From NCBI GenBank assembly GCA_026874595.1, contig CM049313.1, forward strand, positions 24,300,008-24,364,007: 64,000 nucleotides of DNA, given 5' to 3'. This document shows positions 9,501 to 22,800 of this stretch, in pieces. This DNA comes from Sipunculus nudus. Taxonomy: Eukaryota; Annelida; Sipuncula; Golfingiida; Sipunculidae. Under the pieces are notes generated by a model. It had not been told where the DNA came from. It saw only the letters and a list, made by a program, of their open reading frames with translations, and did no database searches. A program made the translations under genes and the position numbers. Numbering within the stretch: position 1 is the stretch's first letter; each line of letters starts with the position of its first letter.

Positions 9501-12500
9501 TAAAACACAAGTATGCTCTTTGCAGATATCTCTTTGAAACCGGCTCGGAATCAAAATATTCAGGAGCTGCCATTTAAATTTAAAAATAAGATCCCCTATT
9601 GATTCTATGTCGTAAAAAGCAAAAAAACTCTGGGCTTTCTTAACGTTTCAGCTAACCAAAAATTCAGTTAATTAAATAGAACCAAAAGCACTAGGCCTCA
9701 GCTTGAGTTCTTTAATGATCAATAGAATGGTGCGCACACGGAGTGATGATTACCTCTCACCAATTATTTGACCGACAAGGACCAGACATGTGAATTCGTA
9801 TCACTCTCTTCACTCTAGTATGGATGTGTACAAATTCGCCCATGTTCTAAGAACTGCTTTTAGAAAAAAAGATGCCCATGACTATTACTTGTTCTCCTAC
9901 TAGCACTTCTATCTTAATTATAGTCTAATAAAAAGTTATCAAGCCTTTCTGATTCTAAAAACTATATGCAAGCAGAGCTCACTAATCTAAAAATGCCAGT
10001 TTTCATTAAAAAAATATGTTGGGCATTAAGCCTTACATGTTCTAAACAAGATTGAAAAACAGGTTAAATTGAATGTTGATGGGTTCAGAGTACTGAGCTC
10101 GGGACCTAGCATATACATTTGAGTTTGAAACAACACATTTGGGTGTTTCCTCATGTATTCCATTGTTTATGTTCACTGGTACATTTAAAGAACTGTATGT
10201 ATTTTAGAACCTCTTCAAACATACGACTGTCCGTTGAACATTTAAGTTGTGGACTTGGCCTGACTTCCAGTTCATTCCTTATAATGTACTTCAAAATCTG
10301 ATTTGAATTTACATGGCACTTATGTATGTCACCCGGAAGAGAATATTTAATGTGTCGCAATTTTATCCAAAACCTTGTTTACTTATATTTGAATTATATG
10401 TGTGTGTGCGTATGTGTTGATATGTTTGCGTTGTAAACATAAAATGTATTTACCATAAATCCTGAATGAGGAGACTTGATTGTCATATGGGCCCCTTAGA
10501 TTTGTAGACTGCCTATATACGACTGACCAACCACGAAAATTGGAATGTTGGTAAAGTCTGATGTAGCTGGAGCTGTCTGTGCCTGATACGGTACCTTTTC
10601 CTACAAAACAGTTATCCGGAGATAATAATATAACTTACTTTCTTTTTTTATTTTCTTTGAAACGGAAAGAGAACTTTTTTACTTTATTCTTATCATTTTT
10701 GTTTTATTTTCTAAATAATGGTTAAGTCAATAAATAAGTTAAATTCTTTTATCTAATCAAATGAAAATGAAGATGTTTTTTGGGAACTATAGTGAAAGTC
10801 ACTTAATTACATTATAGATCTTGATATTTCAACGCAAACTATAACTTTAATATACTTATAACGTACATTTATCGTATATATATTTCAATGCTTCTTATAT
10901 TAAACAAATTATTTCAATTCACATACCTGTGGTATACTGTCTAATGGAGCCAATATGAGTGTATCCAAGTCTGAAGTTACTAAGTCGCTGAATATCGTCC
11001 ATTCTGTAGTCACCTTCTCTGAGAGCGAGGCTGAAGCCTTTGTAATGCTTGTGCTGATACAATATCCATTTCCTACTTCCTATTTAAAAAGATTTTAATG
11101 AGAACAAAGGAATGTAAACTGTTAACCAGACTGGAATAATCATTTCATATCAAAATTATCCAGAAAGAGGAAAGTCAGTTTATAGATAGATTTATCAGTC
11201 TTATTAGTTTTATATGGTTTAATTATATCAAAGGCTGGTATGAAAGATTATAGAGATTTTTGAAGTGATCAAATAATTGATTTGCTCAGAAGAGCATTTT
11301 GAAAAATTGAAAAAGTAGGAAACATTTTCATGCATGTTGCTTTAAAAACACTAAACAAAATAATTCAAATACAGAAAATGATATATAGATATAAAACACA
11401 CAATATATAACAAGTGTTGACGGTTAATAAAGCATAAGAACAGTGACAAATAAATATGGCTTTGAAAACATCCAATTGAGGAAGTTCAGATGTAAAATCT
11501 AAAGAAAAATACGGTTGTTACACCGCCTGCCTCATCTATATATTAATAGCGTAAGGCGATTTTTGTGATTTTCCGTATCTCCTCTGATACCGCCGTACGG
11601 ATTGCCGTGATTTTCGACATACATATGCTCTGGGTTTGTCCGAAGAGATTCCGCCCCCTTTTATTTGCAATATTTGCGTATTACCTGCATAATTAATAAT
11701 TTTAATATTTGCTCCCCCGTGGGCGCCTCTTTTCTTTGTGTCTTTGGGCCCGGTAACACAATGGCCATAGGGTGTGTGATGGCGGGACAGAGTTTTACTG
11801 CGGGGGCCCTATCTGAGGTTTTCTCACATTTCGTGGTGACCGGCCCGAAATAATCCGCATTGGTGATCCCTTCTCAAAAGGGGGATCTTTGAAAGAATTG
11901 TTTTGCAGGCCTTCCTGCGACCGGGGGGTTACAAAAAGAGGGCTCCTTCACATGACCTGATATGCTTGAGTGCACAACTACCGTGTAACAGGAAAATCGT
12001 GATGGTTAGGCAAAAAAAAAAAGGTTTGATTCTCAGGCATTTTTTTTTCAGAACATGTGCGGGCGGGCGATATTTTACCTTTGTTTTGTATGTTTCGATA
12101 AAAATGTCATATGATCAGGGAAAAGTATTACAATAACAGATTTGTTTTGCTAAGCAGGCAAAAGCACTCTATAACAAAAGAAATCTGATCAAAATTGTAT
12201 TATTTTATCTTCTTTAAAGATGAAAATCAAAATAACAATTTTTAAACATGCGGGGGGAGGGGTAAAATTGACGAATGCGGTGTCTAAGAACCAAACCTTT
12301 TTTTCATTTGGCCTTATACAATCACCGGTCGCACGTAGTCGAGGGCCTTGCATGAGATTGAGGTCCTTGACAAATATTCACCAACACATTTAGGCCTACC
12401 ATGTGACAGATGTAAAGAAAATGTTAATCAAATTCACATCTTGGTTGGTACAGTGTGATATGTACACGTGTTGAGTGCATTATACATTACCAAAGTTGTA

Positions 12501-15391
12501 TATATATAATATTGACTTAAATTGTTTTGAAATGGAGATTTTTCCTCATTACAGCAGTTACAAATGTTAATCTCCTGTAAAATTGTAAATTTAATAAATT
12601 TGTGCTGATATTAGTTCCTTTTACATGCAGGTGCCATGGCATTTCATTGTCAATGATGTTTATGTAATACTCTTTGTTTTGAAAGACTTTTTCTTTCATT
12701 CAGTATATGTATGCTTACTGCGTATAAGTCATGGCCATCACTGTTACTATTTCCACAATTAAAGCTGTTTTTCTTTGCATTTTCGTCTATAAGGTCTATT
12801 TCTTGGACGGTTTCTTTTGTATGTATATGTGATATTATAGATCAGTTTCTCATGTCATATGGTATATGTGTAGGTGACTATTTGTCAAAGACCCCAACCA
12901 CATTTTAGGGACTGGCTTAATTTGAGAGACCGTGTGCCACTGTACGCTGATCCGAAACAATCCCGAAAAATTTTTACCCACAACACTATACATATAATGG
13001 AACTATATATTAATAGCGTAAGGCATTTTGTGTGATTTTTCGTATCTCCGGATTTTCGATGGATTTCCGATACCACCGTACGGATCGTCGTGTTCGCTCC
13101 AAACCGTGCGTAGCACGGGTTATTGCTAGTCTATATATTAATAGCGTAAGGCGATTTTTGTGATTTTCCGTATCTCCTCTGATACCGCCGTACGGATTGC
13201 CGTGATTTTCGACATACATATGCTCTGGGTTTTTCCGAAGAGATACCGCCCCCTTTTATTTGCAATATTTGCGTATTACCTGCATAATTAATAATTTTAA
13301 TATTTGCTCCCCCGTGGGCGCCTCTTTTCTTTGTGTCATTGGGCCCGGTAACACAATGGCCATAGGTTGTGTGATGGCGGGACAGAGTTTTACTCCCGGG
13401 GGCCCTATCTGGGGTTTTCTCACATTTCGTGGTGACCGGCCCGAAATAATCCGCATTGGTGATCCCTTCTCAAAAGGCAACCTCCGCGCAGCGAAAAGGT
13501 CTATTGTGCACAAGGAGATCTCGCGTGAGGAGAATGCTCAAAAGGGGGCTTTTTTAAAGAATGAAAATTTTCTAAACGGTAGTGAATGCAGGGCAGTGTG
13601 TAAAACCCGAACCCCACGGTCCCCGGACCCCATAAACCTATTTCCTCATTTTCCATTATTTATACCGATAAAAACACCACTATTGTTGATGTAAGGACAA
13701 GGCAAAGTCCCTAAATGTTACACATTTGTAAATGACCGATTCACTGAAAGATTTATAATTACAAAAATATTTCGATGAAGACGGACCTCATTTACTTGAA
13801 TTTGCCGACTGTTCAATTTTGACGGACCCCAGTAACTACCGCTCATATTTTTATTTATGACTAAAAGAGGACAAAAATAGCACTCATGTCACACACTAAA
13901 TATAATATTTGTTATTTTAAATGAAAATATAATAGTGCTGACACAGTGGGGGAGATTTAATTTGAAGTGCACTAACAGTTGAGCGGACCTAAGACTGATA
14001 TATCAGAGAACTTCCACATAACAACAGGTTTCGTGCTCCGTTCATAACAACCATGCAATTTTAAAGTTGGCAATAATATAAATACCGAAAGGAATTGTTG
14101 ATTACTTGCAATTCAAGCAACTACAGGTTTTAAAATATTGATTTTTTAAAAATGTTTTTAATTATTATACTTTTTAAAACGCTACACAAATGAAATAAAT
14201 AGCAAATATAAAATTATGAATAAAAACTGAGACAGAAATTTAAAAATACAGATACAAACACAATAATAAATTACAAGGGTGTTATGGCTAAACGTGATGT
14301 GAAATTCATGTATGTACTAAAGAAATTGTAAAACAACGAGAAAACGGGGTCCGTGTAATCCGTGAGGTCCGTGCGCCAGTGTCCGTAAGTGGGTTTTTTT
14401 TATCAAATTTTGTTGCAAAACAGACTATTTTTTATGTTTTAACCAAACATGATATAAAATATGTCTTTAGATAAGATTATGCTAAAATATCTGGACAAAT
14501 TACCATGAGAGTTTAAGAATTACAAATTTTTCTTGGGGTCCAGGATCCGGAGTGGGATCCGGGTTTAACACACTGCCTGAACGCAGTGACTGTCTCACTG
14601 GAAAACATTGGCTCAGCTTTCAAACAGAAAGGAGTGCGTGATATTTAAAAATATATACAGCCATAAAATGTACCACATAATATAATGCTACCACGAACGT
14701 TTGCGCAGCGGGATTGCCCGACCATGTAAATGCTCAGTTTTTGTGCATTATACCCGGAATGCAATTATCGAGATCATGTCTCAGCGCTGACCTGTACTAC
14801 CATGCAAGATAACAGGTTCCTTTACTGGCGGATTCACGGGCTCGGAGGGCAACTTTAAATGGCGATGTTCAGCATAATATATATTTTCATATAAAAATTA
14901 TTTTATTTAACATATTTCTTCATTTTATTTAACACAACTTCTTCGAAAAATTCTCCGGTCATCCTCTCGGCTTCAATTGGAGTTTTATGCATAACACCAT
15001 GCATATAATTGATCTATATATTAATAGCGTAACGCGATTGTGTGAATTTACATGTATCCTTTGAAACTACGGTTTGCCGTGATTTTTGACATACATATGC
15101 TCCAGGTTTGTCCGAAGACATTCCACCATTCGGACAAGAACGTATTCGTCCGGGTCATTCAGACTCCGACACAAGGTTAACTCAGAGACAGAACACTTAT
15201 ACCAAATGTCGGATTCAAAGAGACAGTAACATTGTACACCCAAGACATGCAACTATGACAGACTATTTGACATCAGAACTAAATGCTCGCCCAAAACCGT
15301 GCGTAGCATTGGTAATTGCTAGTTTGTTATTAATGTTATAAGTTGGCTCATAGTTATTACTTAGTATTATATAAAATTACAGGTAAAAATG

Positions 15392-15442
<51 letters not shown>

Positions 15443-15513
15443 TAAAATAAGAGAGAGAGAGAGAAAATACCTGATTTTGGCGAGCATCAAAATTACAGGT
15501 AACAATGTATTAT

Positions 15514-15574
<61 letters not shown>

Positions 15575-16770
15575 TACCGCGTGTTATACCCGTGCGAAAA
15601 ATTAATTGCGTGATGCGCGATCATGAAAAGGGAGAGAATATATAATGAAATGGTGAGGATTGGCCTATACAATGAAATGTATTCAGGGATTTCACGAAAT
15701 AACTAGAGCAATATTTCAGGGATTACACGAAATCTTTAGACTTTTTAGTGATTTCATGAAATCCCTTAGTGAAACAGTGATTTCACGAATTCCCTGAAAG
15801 TTTTAGTTCGGTTAAGGTACATGAAAAACAATTTTGAGCAAAATGTGACATGAAACTATAGTTCGAGGTCGACAAGGATAAGACAGTCATCGAAACTGCC
15901 GTTGTGAATACCTTACTAAATGCTTCACCTTTTGTCAGTGCTAAGGGCCTTAAACAGCAGATTAAAAGGGAGAGAGAAAGAAAATTTTAACTGATTGAAC
16001 AATTGAAAAAAATAAACCCTGCAGAAGTGACGCAGTTAAACTCATACCCCGCATTATTATGGCCCTCAAAGCCATCTCCAGTTCTCCTAGGAGAATGAAT
16101 CCACACTATCATATACGCTCATGCCGATTGTCATGAATAATCACGCGGTCCTGAATTATTACCCGTGAAGAGTTCTTGTAAGATAACTTTCTTTTGCCAA
16201 TTTTGGTTTTAAAATACTAAAGTGGGAGTTGTTGCACAAAAATGGAATGATGCATGTATATTAATATACATTACGTCTTATATACGACTGTACGTGGCAT
16301 TGATTTATCATAAACATCTATTGATCCAATCATGAATGTCACATGAAATGTACATCTCACTTTTGACAACTTCCCCGAGCAAACGAAATGTTTATTTTTC
16401 TCATATATATACTTATGGGAGTTATAACCAGTCTACCGGAAGGTCCGGAGTTGCAACTAGGATTACTGATAAGGATGGCGTTTTTGTCCGTCTCTATGAT
16501 TGGCTAAGAGCCATCATAGAGCGCGGTACCAGTCTAGGACGCAGTCTTCTTAAGCGTGAGAACGAGGTTCTCCCTCGCAGGTTGCTTAACGAGGACTGTG
16601 TTGTGCCTACAAGCTTGAAGATTAGTAATTCTTTATTGGATCGGCCAATGACTGTTCCCGAGTGTTCTATAACGAATGGGTTAGGGTAGCAAATACATGC
16701 CATTAACAATGGAATCTCTTTATCATGTTGGGATTCTACGTAACATCCCTAATGTTAAAGTCAAGGAGAC

Positions 16771-16843
<73 letters not shown>

Positions 16844-19800
16844 TATATATTTATTTATTTATGCAATAAGTGAGCTGACCTGATACTCTGTAAACCGATC
16901 GTCGGCTCCTGCTCTTCCCCTTTCCTTCTTCTTCTTCTTCCTCGTCCCCCGATCCTGACGACAAAAACATTAAAACATTAACTCAAGACACCAAGGATGT
17001 ATATATACTAGGGCATCTCGGTATTATCGATATATCGGTATACGGTGATTCGCATTTTGCGTATCGCGATACAGTTTTCAAATTTAGGTATTTTCGTTAT
17101 TTTGAAACATATACCTAAAACTGAATTTTTAAAAGATATGTTTAGTTTCCGTTACAAAATTATACATCTAGATGACATGGATCAATGACACGCTTAAAGT
17201 GAAAGCCGCTACCGTGTCTTTAGACGTTTAGTAGGAAATGTTCAAGTAGGCCTGGTATAACACAGATCAGAGGTCTGTCCAAGAAAATATGCGTCTGCTC
17301 GATGACTTATTGGTATATGAGAAATATTTCCATAAAACAAAAAGGAAAGTGCTGAACATGGTCCTAATAATAAATCATTCATTAATGTTCTCTCCTCACA
17401 TCTTAAGTTATCACTACTTTTGTTCAGTATCACAGTCGTGTACCTTGCGATGTGGTACACGACTGTGATAGGAAACACCACCTATTCCGCTCTGTGCAAA
17501 ACCACTGTCCATTATTCTCTAATTGCCAAGTTATTTACACATGTAAGGCCTACAGAAAATTTTTATCTTCAAGGTTTCTTTGAGTTCTGCCAAAAACAAG
17601 TAAGCGCTCTATCTAGTACACTAGTAATATTGTTCTATTTCGTGTTTGAAATAAACTGATCTACTTAAACGTTATTGTCTCATTATATTTTACATGATAA
17701 AGAATGATTAATAATGATAAAATTTATACTGTATATATTATAAAAACACTCATTTCTTAAAAAAATAATACAATGAAAATATTGTAAAACGTATCGCAAT
17801 ACGCCACCACAAATCGTAATACATTGCAATACGGAATTTGTAGGCGATACTCAGCCCTAATATATACACATATACACATTTATGTAACATGAAAGGCCAA
17901 CCAAAATTAACCTATCGGATTAAAATCATGCTGATCTATAGGAATGGTCATGTGAACTACACCACTGTTTCTAAACGCAGAAACTGGAACTATTGATAGT
18001 GTTCAAGTATATTTCACACGTTCACAAACCCCCTAATATTTATTATATTCAAACATATATTTGCTCCTCTCAAGAATACTTTTACTCGAATATAATCAGT
18101 CCTCTGACATCAGATGTTTTATGAATGTTAAAGAAGTAATGTTACCAAACAGGCGGATTCCTTTGAAAGGTACGTCTTCAAGATCACTGAGGGATGACTG
18201 GCTGACGACTACTCTGTTTGTGAAGTCGTCATCTCCAAAGAGCTCAATAATGGCAGTTTTCTCAAGTTCACCAGATGGATCAAACGCTGTACCATAAAAA
18301 AGTAATTTTAGTGATAGTTTAATAATACAGGGATAAATTAAAACATTATGCACATAGGTTTATATACTTGGATGGTTCGCCAAAAGGCCCAAAACCGTCT
18401 GGCGGCTGAAACAGGACTTACTTAAAAAAGGCACCATTTTCTGAAGTATTATCAATAATTATTTTTTCTTGACAATTTTCATGAAGAAACACGTAGTATG
18501 TTATCATATTTTTTTTCTTGGTCTGAGAATTATGTAATTTCACTTTAGACTTAATTCATGAAGGTAAAGACTCTCCAAAAATGAATTGAGGTGTTCAAAT
18601 AAGGGTATTTTCCGTTTTATCCAGAAATTACAAAAATAATAATTCACACTTTATTCGTTACAATTATGCTGACCTTGAAACAACAAGAGCAATGACTTAC
18701 AGACAATGACCTAAAACAAGAAAAAGGATCAGTAGAAGAAAACATCTTTTCTTTGAGTAAACCTTAACCATTCCCTATGGTTAAACAGTGAAAATGACAT
18801 CGTATTGAGCCAAGCTTTCCAGTATACCTTATGGGTATTTTCAAGCGGGACATGTATTCGGTTTGTCACACTGATTCCTCAGAATAAACACATTCCAAAA
18901 TTATCCTTTTAACATGAAAAATGTTTTAAAAGAATAGAGGTTTTCTTACTCATTTTTAGAATAAATTTCTCGTTTTCATTAGACACGTGGCGTTTTCCGG
19001 CAAAGGGGTTCAATATCTGTAAGAGTATTACTAACTTCATGGCTTATATAAATAGTACCTGAAATTCTTTTACCTTTTAAATGCACGGGTTCATTTTGTT
19101 TTTGTATATGGTAAACCTTAAAGCCCCGGTCACAACCCACCGTGCTTGTTTTTAGTCCGTTCGTTTTTTGGGAGGCCACGGCCGCCACGTTTTTCTGAAA
19201 ACGTGGGGAGGGAGTGGCAAGAGTAGGGAGGGAGTGCGTCAACGCACGGTTGCGCAAGGTGTAAGTGCGTGGCCCGTGAACGTTTGCGTGCATCGTACGA
19301 TGTGCACGTGGTAAGTGAGTTGTACGTGCTTAAAACGTGCTTGTAACGTACGATCTCCGTGCTATTGCCACGTTGTCGTATGGAGGCAGTACTCACACGT
19401 GCTGCTCACGTACGGTGCCCTTACTCACTCGCATATTGTAAGTGCGTGCAAGTGCGATGAACGTGAGTTTTTCCGCCCGATGTCGGGGGTGAAAGCGAAA
19501 GTTCCTCCTGCACTAAAAGTGCTACGGCGTGTCTGGGTGCCTCCAAATCCGTATTTAGGCGGTACTCATCCCGTGCGGATCCCCAAGTTTTGCCCATGTT
19601 TTTGCAAGTAGACAGCACGCACATGCAAGTACGGCGGGTTGGGACCACGGCTTAATTTCTATTCTGAGCACTAAGACTGTGTATATTTAATGTAGCCAGA
19701 TACTGAACGTTTCTACTGTATATATTATCTTTTGAGCAACGCAAATATATCAGTTTCTTGTGCAAAATATAAATGGAATAAAAACTCACCGTCATCTTTC

Positions 19801-22800
19801 TTGAAGAAATAGTTGTATGCTTTTTCTTCATGACTGAACCGCTTCGAGTCGTTTAATGACTTGTATGATGCAGAATTATCGATCATGTCGCACCTGAGGA
19901 TAAACATTGCCACTGTGACCTTTATGACAGAAAAAGAAGGCTTGGCCAACACTTTCCCTCAAGAATTTAAACTAGAAAGCAGTCAGAGACCGCATGAATA
20001 CCATGTTCTATCGATCCTCTGTTCGATCATTAACATATTTTAATTTGCCTTGGTATTTTAAACATGCACGCCATCTGCCAGCTCAAATAATTTATGCGAC
20101 CGAGATTACTTTTGTTGTTTTGTTAGAATATAGCAATTTATATTCCTGTTACACGGATGATAGCTCATATTTCACTCAACCTTACCAAATAATTTCCGAA
20201 CGACCGAAAATTGGAATAAAGGAAACCTGAACGAATTTTGACTGTTACTTAGACTCGACAGACGATGGGAACCCCGTTTTTAGAATGACATAGAAAACTA
20301 TGCCGTGAAAAACACCTTGACATTCTTTTAATCAACGATAAGCGACGATTCAAATATGACTTGCGAAGCTGGGTATCATGACAAACTTGTTGCACAGTCG
20401 CAGTAAAACCGTAGAGAAGTCGTGGGAATCATAGGGGAATAGCCTCCGACTGGCATGGATTAACTACGGGTGGTGCTTATCACACCCGCGACTGCTTCAC
20501 GGACTGGCGATGGAGCAACGATTTGAAAAAAAATCGTAGAGGCAACACGACAATTTTGAACTGGTCCTAGATAGTCGTAAGCCTCTCCCGACCTACCAAG
20601 GCCCATCCCGACTCCACGATTCGCAAACACTGCCACGACTTTGATCTTGACTACTGTAGACTCATTCTTGTCGTAAAGATGTCAGATCATATATTTCTAG
20701 GATAAGTCAGAGTACATAGCTTTGTTTTAATCTTATTCATGAAACCATTTCTAAAAATATTTAAATGATTCTAACCAAAATCTGTTTAGGTAAAACTCAT
20801 TATTTTAGTCGGCACTGTTACAGTCAATTAGGCATTCATAAACCCTTAGGGTTCAAATCTATTTTTGGATTTCTGACAGATTCTGAAACTCTTTACATTT
20901 ACAGTACATGTATTATCTTGTTCACCTTCTGACACACCCAAAATAGAATTTTAACTGTTACTCAAGAGTTTTTTTTATTGAAATCTGAAGAACTGACCAT
21001 AAGAAGCCATATATTTGAATGATCTTGCGATAAAGGGAGCTCTTTTTGCCAATCTCGAGTGTGCCTCAGTGACCCGCTGCATAGTAAACAGTGGACTGCC
21101 AATTTGACATTATATGATCGAATTTATAAAGGCTTTAGCAAATTTTCCGGAGCACCGAAACATCGCGATACATTATTAAATATCGTATCGACATCTTAAG
21201 ATGTTGCCATATGGATGTGTTGACAACATATGACCAGCCAAAAGAAAGGCCGACATTTAACTAGCGACCTCCAGAATATTAATGCAAATCGAAACATCAT
21301 TTGCCATAGATCAGTTTATTGGCAACTGATTGGCTAACCGCTGCACAATCAAAACTGTTTCAGAAAGGCATGCATGCGCTAACAATACTTAAATGTATCT
21401 TATCGTATATTGTACGTATCATTAATAAAATATCGCAATGCACAGGGGCGGATTTAGGGGTGGGACGTAGGGGCGCGCCCCCCTTTTTTCGAACTAACTA
21501 AGAAACATATGGGGAAAAACTCATAGTTCACCAAGTTACAATGTATGTTTTGCTTGTAATGCATTTAAGCAACCAAGATTTCACGATTACAACCTAAATT
21601 TAAAAAAATGTCTACACCTGGGCCATAACCTCCAGCCACCCCCACCCCCCCACCCCCCCCCCCCCCCCACCCCCTCGGAATACCCGCTACGCGGCCTTGC
21701 AAAACTTAGCACCCCCCCCCCCACACACACACACACTTTCTGAATTCCTGATTCCTGATGCATATTATATCGGGAGTCAGTGTTACCTTTCAGCACAACA
21801 AAAATCAAACTTACTGCATATTGTTCTCGTCGCCAGTGATCATGAAGCTGTGACAGTCACCGTCCTTTAGACACTCCTTGGCGCATTCTCCGACGCTCTG
21901 AGAATGGAAGCTTCTTATTTTTTCATTATTTCCGGCATAGTTGTACTTCACCTGTGCATAATTGTGGTACTGTTCTTCGTAGACTGTAGCGGAAAAGTAT
22001 ATATAATAGATATAGTAGAATTAGAAATATTTATATAGATTACTTAAAAAATCTGAGTTGTAAAAAAAATTAGCCCCGCAGTGCCGCATTCAAGCAAGGT
22101 CGTATGGTCAATCGTAATGGTCAATATCCAAGAAAATGGAACATGAATGGACAGAAAAGTCGGTTCACTGTCTAGTCAATATCCGTGCAAAGAATCATGG
22201 TGAACTCTGCATTAGTTGTTCAGATACTTCAGCTTTTGTATCACATTTTCCATTATTCTGAGGGTTTTCGGAGTCCTATAGCTTGAAGAATATGGGTAAC
22301 AGAGACCTAATTTCAGGTTTCCACAGACACTTTTCATGGACCTCCTTGCATGACAAGAATAAACATTCTAGGTCCAGTTGTTACGATTTGTACCCTGTTG
22401 ACAGATAACCACATCGTTAAAGGTCTCAAAAATAGAAAAAAAATCGTAAAAATTAAAAAAAAATACAGGTGGCGCACCCAGTCTGCAGAAACTGATGGAA
22501 CACCTCATGATCAATATCTATGCCAAAAATCATGACCATCAGTGTTGAGGTTATTGAGATACTGCAGTTTTGTTTATCAAATTTTTCATTATTCTGGGGG
22601 GTATTTTGGAGCCATACAGCTTAAAGGATATGGGTAACAGAGACTTAATTTCTGGTTTCCATGGAGACTTTTCATGGGTCTCCCAGTGTGTCAAGAATGA
22701 AGATTCTACGTCCAGTTGTTATGATTTGTGCCCTGTTAACAGATGTTCATATCTTTAAAGGTCTCAAAAATAGAGAAAAAATTGTAAAAAAACCCGAACA

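Noticed and set aside
13260-13694. 144-codon open frame in Helitron copy 3
   Set aside because: The related frame in copy 1 shares the DNA but not a conserved coding pattern, and it runs into the hAT-like insertion. Treated as non-coding repeat.
16336-16689. 117-codon open frame, plus strand (and 71-codon frame on minus)
   Set aside because: No family motif in either frame. It lies within a repeat-rich intron and could be a worn transposon piece, but nothing supports a call.
20200-20680. GC-richer segment with many GTCGTG/CACGAC motifs, possibly another foldback element
   Set aside because: No convincing terminal inverted repeat or target duplication was found.
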